Below are positions 42,598 to 53,637 of a DNA stretch of 64,000 bases, one piece after another. Source of the DNA: Bimuria novae-zelandiae CBS 107.79 (Eukaryota; Ascomycota; Dothideomycetes; Pleosporales; Didymosphaeriaceae); contig ML976713.1 of the NCBI GenBank assembly GCA_010015655.1, positions 343,826 to 407,825 of the forward strand, written 5' to 3'. Position numbers and translations under genes: made by a program. Each line of letters opens with the position of its first letter. The first letter of the stretch is position 1. The notes under the pieces were generated by a model. It had not been told where the DNA came from. It searched no databases and saw nothing but the letters and a program-made list of their open reading frames with translations.

Positions 42598-42863
42598 GGA
42601 AATACCTGCTCGACCCACAGAGCCAGCCAGTCATCGTCAATCCTTCCTTTTCTTGTATTTTCTTGAACGCAAAAAACTTAAATCTTCTAAAAAATTTAAG
42701 GGGGGTACTTATAACTCTATAGAAGCCCTTTATCTACTTTTAGTATATTATTATCCAAAGTTCCTTGTGTGGTGGAGAGAAAAGCGAAAAAAAGGAGACC
42801 AGAACAGAAAATACGCGCAGTCTGATGAGAAATACGCCTTAAGTGGGTCGAGCAGGTATTTCC
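42598..42863. mobile_element. MITE with about 20-bp inverted repeats (266 bp)
   Basis: The left end GGAAATACCTGCTCGACCCA is exactly complemented at the right end (TGGGTCGAGCAGGTATTTCC). The interior is AT-rich and non-coding. The target duplication is not clear: the flanks read CGTTTC and AGAATC. Confidence 0.7.
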
Positions 42864-42995
42864 AGAATCACCGATAACATCTCCCGTACACGCGCCACAT
42901 ATCTGTAACATGCCCGTGCGCGTGATGAGCCACTTCGCGTGATGGGCCACCCACGCCAAAACACTCAAACTTCACAACCTTATAACTCTACTATT

Positions 42996-44217
42996 ATGGC
43001 TCTAATTAACGACGCGCTTGCAGATCTAATGTCGCTAAGCCTTAGCGAATAGTTTTCGTACCGAAAAGTAGCTAAAAAGTATAGTGTTTCTCGCTTAACT
43101 TTGATGCGAAGGCACCATGCTACAACATAGCTACACGCATTAAAGATTATTAACTAACAAAAGCTTGCTCCACAACAAGAGGCAGAGCTTGTTAAATATA
43201 TAGAAGGACTTACAGCACGTCACCTACCACCTACAAGAGAGATGATACGAAATTTCGCGTCAACAATAGCCAAGGAGCCAGTGAGCGAGAGCTAGGTTAC
43301 GCGCTTTATCAATCAGCACAGCATCCATCTTACCTCGCGATAGGCAACTAGTATGGACAGCAATCGCCACTAAGCCGACTCAGGGGATAAATACAGCCTG
43401 TATTTTAATATCCTAGGTGATAAAATCAAGGAATATGGTATTGAGCCTCGTCACACGTACAATATGGATGAGAAAGGCTTCCTTATCGGTATCATTGGCC
43501 GATCGAAACGAGTGTTCAGCAGACGTATGTGGGAGAAGAAGGAGGTTAGAGCATCTCTACAAGATGGCTCTCGCGAATGGATTACCCTCCTAGCATGCGT
43601 GTGCGCTGATGGATCAGCCTTGCCGCCAAGCCTTATCTACCAGTCTACCAACAAGGACATCCAATCAAGCTGGGTTAAGGATATCGAGGCAGGAAAGCAT
43701 AGCGTACACGTCTCCTCTTCACCCTCAGGCTGGACAAACAACGATATCGGCCTTGCCTGGCTTGAGCAGGTGTTTGATCGCTACACTAAGGCAAAAGCTC
43801 GACGATCCTACCGACTTCTTATCCTTGACGGCCATAGATCTCATGTTACTATAGATTTTATCGACTATTGCGACAGGAATAGGATCCTCCTAGCTATACT
43901 TCCTCCTCACTCGACGCATACGCTTTAGCCACTTAATATAGTGCTCTTTAAGCCTCTCTCATCAGCCTACTCCGCTGAGCTCACGACCTACCTCTAAAAG
44001 AGCTAAGGCCTAGTCCTAATTAAAAAAGGAAACTTCTTCCCTCTCTTCTAGAAGGCCTGGGCAAGCTCCCTTCAGGAGGAGACGATTCTCAAGTCTTTTG
44101 AGGCTACTAGCATATCACCTTTCAACCCAGAGGTTATACTCAAAAGATTTGCCAAAACCACCCAAGATGAGCAGGAATCACGAGAGAGCTCTACGTCAGT
44201 ACTCAGTGGATCTGACT
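42996..44217 (+). pseudogene. Fot/pogo transposase (HTH-psq, CENP-B-like HTH, DDE)
   Basis: From the ATG at 42,996 the frame shows an N-terminal helix-turn-helix (FSYRKVAKKYSVSRLTLMRR), a CENP-B-type region (LPPTREMIRNFA, VTRFINQHSIHL), then the catalytic domain: YNMDEKGFLIGIIG with the first Asp, LLILDGHRSHVTIDF with the second, and ILPPHSTHTL. Open codons run 43,464-43,928. Roughly eight stops replace Gln or Trp (e.g. THTL-stop-PLN for L-Q-PL). The frame is kept, so this is point decay. The C-terminus lies in the gap. Confidence 0.87.
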
Positions 44218-44837
44218 NNNNNNNNNNNNNNNNNNNNNNNNNNNNNNNNNNNNNNNNNNNNNNNNNNNNNNNNNNNNNNNNNNNNNNNNNNNNNNNNNNN
44301 NNNNNNNNNNNNNNNNNNNNNNNNNNNNNNNNNNNNNNNNNNNNNNNNNNNNNNNNNNNNNNNNNNNNNNNNNNNNNNNNNNNNNNNNNNNNNNNNNNNN
44401 NNNNNNNNNNNNNNNNNNNNNNNNNNNNNNNNNNNNNNNNNNNNNNNNNNNNNNNNNNNNNNNNNNNNNNNNNNNNNNNNNNNNNNNNNNNNNNNNNNNN
44501 NNNNNNNNNNNNNNNNNNNNNNNNNNNNNNNNNNNNNNNNNNNNNNNNNNNNNNNNNNNNNNNNNNNNNNNNNNNNNNNNNNNNNNNNNNNNNNNNNNNN
44601 NNNNNNNNNNNNNNNNNNNNNNNNNNNNNNNNNNNNNNNNNNNNNNNNNNNNNNNNNNNNNNNNNNNNNNNNNNNNNNNNNNNNNNNNNNNNNNNNNNNN
44701 NNNNNNNNNNNNNNNNNNNNNNNNNNNNNNNNNNNNNNNNNNNNNNNNNNNNNNNNNNNNNNNNNNNNNNNNNNNNNNNNNNNNNNNNNNNNNNNNNNNN
44801 NNNNNNNNNNNNNNNNNNNNNNNNNNNNNNNNNNNNN
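44218..44837. other. Assembly gap (620 N)
   Basis: Unsequenced bases inside the Fot/pogo element. Frames crossing it are artefacts. Confidence 0.99.
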
Positions 44838-45192
44838 AGGTTAATTGCAAGTATTAATATAGTACTTCTATAAAGAAATCTCGTGATAATAGCTACTGTG
44901 TGTAGCTCTACAGCCTCGTTTCTCGTAGAGATGTTTTGGTGTTGGTGGCCCATCACGCGAAGTGGCTCATCACGCGCACGGACACGTTAATGCTCGAAAA
45001 TCGGGAAAAATCTTGGCAAAACCTTAATTATTTTCGCGCGCCTGCTAATTTGTTTCCAAAATCTAAACGCCTGCGGTCTCTACTATATTATTGTCAGCTT
45101 GCCGCCTAGTAAAGTAAGGCTATAGATATACGTAAGGACGTCTATACTAACTATTTTCTTAGTGTTGCAGACGTTCTGGCACGCTCGTGGAC

Positions 45193-45388
45193 ATGTACGC
45201 CGCTGTAGGCTTCCCGACGCGGCCTCGCCGACGCGACCTCGCGCCGCCCCAGCCTCCTAATGCTCTATATCTCGGTCGCGGTCTTTCTACGCGTACTCGT
45301 AATAATATTAAGCGGTTCCTAGACTTTAGATAGCACCTAGATGCTATCGCTGCACGCGAACGTTGTTCTCGGCACGCTGTTAGTAATG
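45193..45388 (+). pseudogene. Tc1-like transposase, N-terminal piece (1 of 3)
   Basis: From the ATG at 45,193 (MYAAVGFPTRPRRRDLAPPQ) the frame enters a helix-turn-helix, LDAIAARERCSRHAVSNV, and is cut by the copia element at 45,389. It continues in frame at 50,870 (AENLEKFGNVCRPL) once one copy of the TAATG duplication is ignored. It is the DNA-binding part of a Tc1/mariner-type transposase. Confidence 0.75.
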
Positions 45389-45562
45389 TGTCAGCATGGC
45401 ACCTCAGTTCACACGGTATATGTGAACTGCATCTCTCACGTGACTCTTCCTCACCTGCTTACTCATCATGGTTGTGTATATAATCGCTCTCTGTAGCTCT
45501 CTCAATACAAAAAAACCTTCTGCCTTATTCATCTCTTGTGCTTGGTCCGACCACATCTGACA
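45389..45562 (+). repeat. 5' LTR (174 bp)
   Basis: It starts TGTCAGCATGGCACC and ends CACATCTGACA. It differs from the 3' copy at a handful of positions by eye (e.g. CTTCCTCACC versus CTTCGTCACC). TATATAA lies in the middle of the LTR and could be its promoter. Confidence 0.92.
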
Positions 45563-47639
45563 GTTATAAGCCTGGTATCCCCGCACTACGCTGCGATACT
45601 TAAATAAGATTATTTACTTTATTAATTATATTACACGTTATATACGTTGCGATTATCCTCGCGTTATTGCACGCTTTATTGTTGTTACATTACGTAACTT
45701 TTTAAGATTATTTCTTGCACCTATTAAAACTAAGTTTTTAATATTCTTTAACTACACTTTATGTTATAATCGTCCTCGCGTCGCTGCACGCATCTTGTTG
45801 TTGTATTATAACACTCTTAAAGTTTTACTTTATATTTTCTACCGACTAGCAAGGCAGCTTATTCGCTATTATAGCCACCACTACTAGCACTGATGCTCGT
45901 GCTACTACTGTTCTCTAAGGTTCAGCAGACTGGACACCTTAGTATGCTACTAAACGACGATACGCTACTATCAAGGGCGTATGGCAGTACTGCGACCCTG
46001 ACTCTACTACGATAACTCCACCACCTATTGCAGAGCCATCTAATAACAGCACCGCTAATGCGTGGAAGATCTGGGAGATTAAATCTAAACGTTAAGAGTT
46101 AATTATAAAGGCGATTAGTAAGGTTAATCTTAAGATCTTACGCACTGTCGCAATAACCTATGTCTACCTTATTAATAGGGCGGAGCATAACGATCCACGG
46201 AGCCAGCTTACGACGCTTTAAAAGCATTTTAAGGTTACAGACTAACAGCGGAGGCTAGAGCTTGCCACCTAATACACTAATATCTAAAAGAAGCCAAGGA
46301 ACCAGAGCGTTTAGGCTTAGCTAGATGAATACTCGCAAATTACATCTTAATGTGTCTAAGAGGACATGCCAGAGATGACGGAAACGCGAGCGCAATGGCG
46401 ATTTATCTATGCTATACAGGACTCTGGAGATGAGGCATGGGCGCAAGCGCAGTTCCTTGCTATAGAGTAAGGAGAGGCAAGTGACGTTATGCCGACACTA
46501 ACTCTCTAAGACTTAATAAGCTGTTATTAGAGAACGGTGCTTACAACCTAACACTTAGCTAAGGCGCTAGGCAGCTTTACATCGCAATCTTCCTTATTAA
46601 TTATAGAGCTATTGCCGAACACTTAAAGGGACTAATTAAAATGTGTCTATAGACTACACACCTTAATACTTTAGTGTTTTACACTTAATACTAAGGCTGA
46701 AGGCAGGCAAAAGGACTTTAAGCCTATTTTAAAGGCTTTATCTTAGCTTGTTAAGGCCTTTCGCAACAAGGACACTCTTAAGAAGGCTAAGAAGGCCTAT
46801 AAGGATGTAAACATTTAGTAGACATTTAATATAGAAAAAGCTAAAGCTAAGCTAGCTAAACGCAAAAAGAACTCCGCATCACGTTAGACCTATAAAGCTA
46901 ACACTAGTACAGACTGTAGCTTAGACGGATACGCGTTAAATATAGCCTACTTTATGTAACCCTCGCAATCCTTGCAACCCTTATAATCCTTACAACCCTC
47001 GCAACTCTTGCAATCAAACTCTACATCTTTGTTACACGATCAATCACTACAGAACCGATAGGTGATAGACCTAGGTTCAAATGTCCACATCTGCAACAGG
47101 ATAGGTGTTAATTAGAAGCAGACTAGGCTTCCTTCCTCCTAAGACACTGTATAAGCAGGCTGCAACTCGCACCGAGTTAAGGCATAGGGAGAAGTAACTC
47201 TTAATATAAAAAGGGGTAATAAGACAGCCTTAATTACTCTTAAGAACGTGGCATATATCCTAGGGTTTATTACTAATATCTTTAGTCTTAGCTATTACAA
47301 GAAGATCCACTTTAACTTAAAAATAAATAGGCTCTTTAAGAAAGATAAGTCTCAGGTCTTCTTAGAACTCGAACGAGTTAGAGGCCACTAGTTCTTAAAC
47401 GCTTAAGACGCTAGACAGCCTTTTTAGGCTATAGTAGCTAACTCCACCCACGCAAAGTTACCTTAAGTTATTACTATAATATAAGTATATTAAGTACTTA
47501 GATACCTAAGCTATTAAGCTATCGAGCATCTCAAAGACTCGACTACAGGCCTTAGAGTAGGCACTAATGGCAGAGGTGATTAGTGGACAGATGCATATAC
47601 CTCATGCATCAAGGGCAAGATAAAGGAAGACGTCAGTCG

Positions 47640-50560
47640 ACGACCTCGCGCTGACAAAGCCTATCGCCCGTTTTATCGCATTATTGTCAACATCATCCAA
47701 CTCCAGAAGCATGGTGAGGCATGCTACAATAGAGATGTCTGGGCATTGCATGCAGTGTGCGAGTACACGAAGCTCCACGAAATCTGTACTCTTAAGAATT
47801 AATATAAGGCTACTGTCGTTCCTGCGATCACTCGCCTCATCAACAAGATTGAGCGGGTGTATGGCTACCAAGTAGCTATTGTCTTCATAGATAGAGACGT
47901 TGGATATGGACGAGCAGAAGCTAATTTGGGCTCTTCCGCTCAGGAAGTCCTTACGTCGGCCGGCATTAAGGTTGAGATAAGGTCTCCAGACACTCTTGCA
48001 CAGCTTGGGGGTGCTGAACGAGCCGGAACGATTATTGTCACTATTACTAGGGTTCTTCGAATCCATGCTAGTCTACCCAAGACCTTAGCCAATGAGCTAG
48101 TCTGCACAGCAGCCAGGCTACTTAACATCACGCCTACGAAATCTATTAACTGGCGTACACCGCAGGAGATGGTCACTAGCGTCCGCCCCGACTTCTCTCG
48201 ACTCCACGTTATTAGAAGCCGTAGATTTGTGCTTAACAAGCACCTCCTAAGAGGAGACAAACTTGAAGACCGCACCTTTAAGGGATACTTACTTAGATAC
48301 AACGCCTTAAATATCTATTAAGTGTAGCTACTTGCCACGAATCGCGTTATCCGCGTACGCGACGTACGCTTTATTAATAAACTTTATAAGGATAAGCTAT
48401 CTACTTAACTAGCAAGGCCTTATATCGTTAAGTCTACATACATTCCTAAGGAGGAATATGATAGTAATACTATCGTAGTCGCACAGCTAATAACACAGCG
48501 ACAAGCAATAGTCACCTCTTCCCCTATACAGAAGGAGATTTAATAACTGCCTTCTTTAATAATTACTGCTCGTACTACTCCCGACCAAATAGAGTAACAG
48601 CTATTCTAGGAGTTCTCTGCTTCTAGGGCTTCTCAGCACACGACACCTGGGGGGTGGAACGTTAATAAGAATCCTGAAGAAGACGTAGACATAGCCAGAA
48701 TAGCTATTCTAACGCGTGAACATAACACGAATTAATTATATGTCCTAGATTGGCGACATAACAATGCTCTGCAACGACAAGATCTAAATTTCTCGTAGGA
48801 CAATATTATTACTGGCAGAAGACGTCGCCAAGCGCACTTTATTAAGGCTAGTCCTTTAACTAAGTACTACACCTTTGCTGCTATAATGTAGTAATCTTAT
48901 GAGGCTACTTCTATTGCCTCACAACCCAGGATTAAGTGTAATCTTACTCGCATTTATCGCGACGATCTTCCTCCTCTACTACGTAACTAGAAGGAGCTTA
49001 AGCATCACGCACATGGAAAGCAATTTAAAGCTACTAGAGTAACTAAGTTTAATAGCTGCTAGGAGAAGGGCACCTTTGCCTCACTAAACATTATAGCCAA
49101 GAACACTACAGATGCGGTACCTTTAATGTGGGTATTCACCTACAAGTTTGATGAGGATGGATATCTGCTCAAGTACAAGGCCCGCCTCGTCGTCCGTGGA
49201 GACCTTCAAGGGCAGTATGGCGACATATACGCAGCTACTCTTGCCGCCTGCCTCTTCTAAGCTCTTATAGCCCTTACGTGTGCCTTTAACCTTAAGGCTA
49301 TGCAATACGATGTGCTAAGCGCCTTCCTTAATGCTTTCCTAGATCGCATTCTCTATGTAAGAACTCCAGATGGTTTCTAAGACAAGTATGGCCAGATTCT
49401 CCGTCTTCTACGAGCCTTGTATGGCTTAAAAGAAGCTCCACGCCTGTGGGCTCTACACTTCCAAGCTTCACTGCGAAAGCTTGGCCTACACCCTGTTCAT
49501 GGCTTTCCATGCCTCTGGATGAACAGCCGGGTAATTCTCTTTTTCTACGTGGACGATATCATCATCCTCTATCACCCTAACTACCAAGAAGATTTCGAGA
49601 AGCTCGAACGACAGCTTATTAAGCTCTACAACCTTCGTCAAATTAGCAATATCAAATAGTTCCTTAGTATCCAAGTTAAGCGCGTTCTTGCTAGCCATCA
49701 GCTCTACCTAGTCTAGGATGCGTTTATTAACAAGGTCTGCACTAAGTTTGACCTTATCCGCGCTAATAGAAGATACCCTTCTACGCCTCTCTCCTTAACT
49801 TCGAGACTTGCACCCTACGATGGCATCTCTAAGCTATCAAACACTAAGACCTACCAACGCCTTGTAGGCAACCTGGCTTACATCGAAACCATGACGCGAC
49901 CTGACGTCGCACACGCTCACTCGGTCCTTGCAAGGTTTCTCACAAACCCCGGACTAATCCACCTCTCCGAGATCAAGCACGTGTGGCAATACCTGTATGG
50001 TACTAGATACCTTGCCATTAGTGCTCGAGGGGGTGAACCTACTTAGACCTATGCCACAAAAATTAACTTAACAACCCCTACCTTCTTTGGTGCTGCTGAT
50101 GTATTATTTGGAGACGATGTTAAGACTCGTCGATTATCTACTAGATACGTCTTTATGCTTTATGGCATGCCTATTAACTGGAAAGCCACTGTGCTTCGGT
50201 CAGTCACTCGTTCTACCACTAAAGCAGAGCTATATGCTCTCTTAGCTACTGGCGTTGAATCGCAATACTGGGATCGCTTCTGCCGCAACATCGGCTTCAC
50301 GCTTTACACTAAGAAGGCTCTCTAGTGTGATAATGCGTAGACTGTACGCCTTGTTAAAGGTGACGCTGATCGCATCCAAACGAAGCTTCGCCATATTAAT
50401 ATCCACCAAATGTGGCTTCGCCAGGAGGTAGATTGTGGAAGAATTACTGTTAAATAGAAGCCTACTGCTGAGATGCCTGCTGATGGCTTTATAAAGCTAC
50501 TTCCTCGACAGAAACACGAGAACTTCATACGCTAGCTTAGCCTAAAGGACATTTATTACT
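47640..50560 (+). pseudogene. copia integrase, reverse transcriptase and RNase H remnants
   Basis: Integrase: VAIVFIDRDVGYGRAEANLG, LPKTLANELVCTAARLLN, TPQEMVTSVRPD, then LRGDKLEDRTFKGYLLRY. Reverse transcriptase: YKFDEDGYLLKYKARLVVRG, MQYDVLSAFLNAFLD, LLRALYGLKEAPRLW, and the catalytic FFYVDDIIIL at about 49,540. RNase H: FFGAADVLFGDD, RSVTRSTTKAELYALLA, LRHINIHQMWLRQEV. All are typical of Ty1/copia. The catalytic YVDD survives, but about ten stops interrupt the frame. Confidence 0.87.
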
Positions 50561-50695
50561 TTATTATTAAGCACTCGCCTTATCCTGTACCCCTTAGTTA
50601 GTTAGAATAGCTGCGCGGTGCGCGCACAGGTTTCACTCTCTTCCTATTTTTGTTATTTGTGAGGTCTCTATCTAATATGGATACCTCAGGGGGTG

Positions 50696-50869
50696 TGTCA
50701 GCATGGCACCTCAGTTCACACGGTATATGTGAACTGCATCTCTCACGTGACTCTTCGTCACCTGCTTACTTATCATGGTTGTGTATATAATCGCTCTCTG
50801 TAGCTCTCTCAATACAAAAAAACCTTCTGCCTCATTCATCTCTTGTGCTTGGTCCGACCACATCCGACA
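50696..50869 (+). repeat. 3' LTR (174 bp)
   Basis: A direct repeat of 45,389-45,562, following the polypurine tract. It is followed by the right copy of the TAATG duplication at 50,870-50,874. Confidence 0.92.
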
Positions 50870-51018
50870 TAATGTAGCGGAGAACCTAGAGAAGTTTGGC
50901 AACGTTTGCCGCCCTCTGCAAGGCAAGCTAGGGAGACCTCCTACTATTCCAGACGAAGACGGGGACGCGTTATTTAATAAGCTAGTTTATTCTAGCTAAA
51001 TGTACTAGGATAAGATTA
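50870..51018 (+). pseudogene. Tc1-like transposase, middle piece (2 of 3)
   Basis: This continues the helix-turn-helix region: NLEKFGNVCRPLQGK, LGRPPTIPDEDGDALFNKLV, then MY-DKI. That is the 'NL..FG....P....GRP..IT.E...AL...L...P..Y.DEM' linker typical of fungal Tc1-like (DDE_3) transposases. It is cut again by the copia element starting at 51,019, with GATTA as target duplication. Confidence 0.75.
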
Positions 51019-51182
51019 TGTAGCGGTTGTTGCTGCAAAGCGAAAGTCGGGAAAAACACTGATTTGATTGTATGTGTGTAGTAGCTAAGATATATACTGC
51101 TAGGTAGGCTAGGCAGCAGTAAATGAGTGTAGGCAGCAATAAGCTAGCATAGGCAATAATAAACAATCCGAATACTGTTACA
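51019..51182 (-). repeat. 3' LTR of the second copia (164 bp)
   Basis: Plus strand TGTAGCGGTTGTTGCTGC...ACTGTTACA. It matches 61,658-61,821 apart from several G-to-A/C-to-T differences. Confidence 0.92.
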
Positions 51183-53328
51183 CACCCCCTTATCCTGTAG
51201 TCAGTTAACGACGTAAGGATAATCTCTCCTACATATCTACTGTGCCTTGAAGTCAAGAGTATAGATTTGTAAGGTGTAGCTGCCTCACAAACTCTGCGTG
51301 CTTTTGACGTGGTAGCATCTTGGTCATGCCGTCAGCAGGCATCCTATTAGTAGATCGCCATTGTACGTAGAGTCGTCCCTGCTCTACTTTCTGGCGGATC
51401 CAGCTCTGGTGTATATCGACATGCTTAAGCTTGGTTGCTAGTTTATCTTATTCTTTTATAATAATCCCAACCGTCTGCTAATTATCACATAAGATAGTTA
51501 GAGTAGTGTAAAGCATTAGTAAGAGGCCCTTAAATAGGCGTAGCCACTCCTTTATTTCTAAGCCTGTAAGGGAGAGCGCGAGTAGCTCTACCTTAGTAGT
51601 TAATTTAATAACTATACGCTGCAGGGTAGACTTCTAGTTAATAGTTATTCTAAATAACTAAAAAATATATCCTTAAGAGCTGCGGCGAGTCTTTAAGTTA
51701 TCTATAAAAGTAGTATTAGATACTCTAAAGAATATAGGATCGCGATAATTTTCTTCTATAGTTATAAACTCTTAAATTTCTTGCTTTATGCAAGCTTCGA
51801 GCGCGTAGTACTTTATCTTTAGGACGTAACGCTATACTTTACGTATAGAGTCCACGTAAGCTTATCTAGGGTTAGTAAAATATAAAGCGTGTATTACATG
51901 TGCACGTGCGAGGTCTAGTTAAGTAAACTACGTTAAGAACGCGAGATAGCTAACAAGCTCTTAGTAGAGCTTTATACAAGCTACGTTAGGATCCTCTATA
52001 GATAGCTTAAGGTAGTTAACTATTATAGGTACTTTTATACGGCGACTGGTAGACGTTATGCTATACTTTATGGCTACTTTATTAATGTAGGCATCTTAAA
52101 GTAGCTAGAGTTTATAGGTGGCAATATCTTAGATAACGCGTATGCCTAAAAACTACTTAAGTAGACTAAGTCGCTTTAGTTAATAGCACTCGCTAAGCTT
52201 CTGCTTAAACTACTAGTGGAGCTTAGTATTATGTAGGTGAAAGGCTATAACGATATCGTCAACGTAGACGAATAGTATAAGCCACTTATTCGTGTATACA
52301 CATGGAAAGCCTGGCACAGGCTTTATCCCTAGTAACTATAGCGTCCTGCAGAGCTCCTTGTACCATAGTAGCGGTGACTCCTTTAATCTATAAAAAGCGC
52401 GGAGTATCTAGAGTAGTTCTCTATTTTCTTAAAATCTATCTAGCGTCTGCGCGTAGAGTAGACGATTAAGTAAGGCGTTAAAAAAAGCTATTAGTATATT
52501 ATACTAAATTAGCTCTAGCCTAAAGTAATTAAAAATAGTAGTAATTACTCTAAAGGTGCGTGCCGTAAGTGTGGCGGCGTAGGTGTCTCCGTACGGCTGC
52601 TAGAAATTACCTTTAATCACCAATCGTGCCTTAAATCGTGAAAGAAAACCGTCCTTATTAAATTTATAAGTAAATACCTATATAAGTAGTAAGACCTTAG
52701 TATTAACATTTACTACTGTCTTTATAGTCCTAGTAAAGTATCCTTTACTCTAAATGCTTTAGTATTCTTCTTAACTAGCTTATTAAAACTTGGCTCTATA
52801 TAGATAAGTCTCTAGGTCTCTCTAGGTCCTTAGTAGAGGTAGAACTTATAACTAATAGATCTTAATTACAGGCTACGGCTTTAGCGCTATTATAAATGCG
52901 TGCAGGTAGTTATTAATACGTATTTTATAGGAAATTGCGTGCGTCTGGTATCTAGTTATACTAGTAAGGTCGTTCGTGCGCTGTTGTCGGCGGCGCGAGC
53001 TTATACGTATGTTTAATTTATTAATTTTAGGATTTCTACGCCTTAGCGCGTTATTATTATGGCGATTAGGTATATAACTAGGAATTTGTGTTGTAAAGAG
53101 CTTTTATAGTGTTGTCTCTAGATCTCGTTCTGCCGGGAGAACGTTGGTCGGAGTATCGTTATTCCGTTGCCGGCTCACGTGAGGCTTAGGTAACGTAGGT
53201 GTAAGTAGCCCACCTCCTATAAACAGGTCCTCTACGTCCTTATTAACTTTATCGTTCTCGTTACTTTTGCTCTCACCCCCTACCTGCTACTGGCTAGCCT
53301 AAGCTACCGCTATAGGTATTATATAGCT

Positions 53329-53637
53329 TTATTTAAGCGTTATAAGCTCTTTAATAGCGATATCATTAGATTTAGCTTTTTCTAGGAAAACAAGTAGCTC
53401 TATAACTTCTTTAATAACTAACTTAGCTACGTAGCCTTCTAGCCCTTCGTAAAATCGCGTTAGCTCGAAAATGACGTCTCTCGCTTGAATTACTCTGTCC
53501 TTTGTGGGCAGCCAGATCCTAAAGATATTTATTAAATTATAGCCTATAAGGTGTCCTATAAGAGCTCTAGATTCTAGCTTGTCGCCTCTTTTAATAGATA
53601 GATTTCGGACGTATGCTCGATAGCCTATAGGACGCAA
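53329..53637 (-). pseudogene. copia integrase C-terminal fragment
   Basis: The longest open piece of the second copia polyprotein: IGYRAYVRNLSIKRGDKLES, then ALIGHLIGYNLINIFRIWLP, then VIQARDVIF. This corresponds to the integrase end (G-KAYV...K-DKL-P-A-IG-LVGY-S-NI-RIW-P...V--RDV-F). Flanking codons are broken by TAG/TAA. Confidence 0.8.

Larger units (their letters stand above)
42908..44989 (+). mobile_element. Fot1/pogo transposon, moderately RIP-damaged, with assembly gap
   Basis: The ends are AC(A/G)TG(C/T)CCGTGCGCGTGATG and complement, about 45 bp of inverted repeat that also includes GAGCCACTTCGCGTGATGGG. TA flanks both sides (42,906-42,907; 44,988-44,989). It contains a transposase frame and 620 N. 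Damage is much lighter than in the Fot relic at 31,056-32,980, and the two have different inverted repeats, so they are distinct families. Confidence 0.9.
45389..50869 (+). mobile_element. Complete Ty1/copia retrotransposon, RIP-degraded
   Basis: The element is 5,481 bp with LTRs at 45,389-45,562 and 50,696-50,869 and a TAATG target duplication on both sides. The primer site at 45,563 (GTTATAAGCCTGG) matches the complement of the initiator tRNA-Met anticodon arm with transition changes. The polypurine tract is CAGGGGGTG before the 3' LTR. The polyprotein order is gag, protease, integrase (about 47,640-48,330), reverse transcriptase (about 49,080-49,680), RNase H (about 50,080-50,560). Damage is by TAG/TAA point changes. 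It sits in a Tc1-like transposase gene. Confidence 0.92.

Noticed and set aside
44072..44956. Long open frames across 44,218-44,837
   Set aside because: They are artefacts of the 620-base gap inside the Fot/pogo element.
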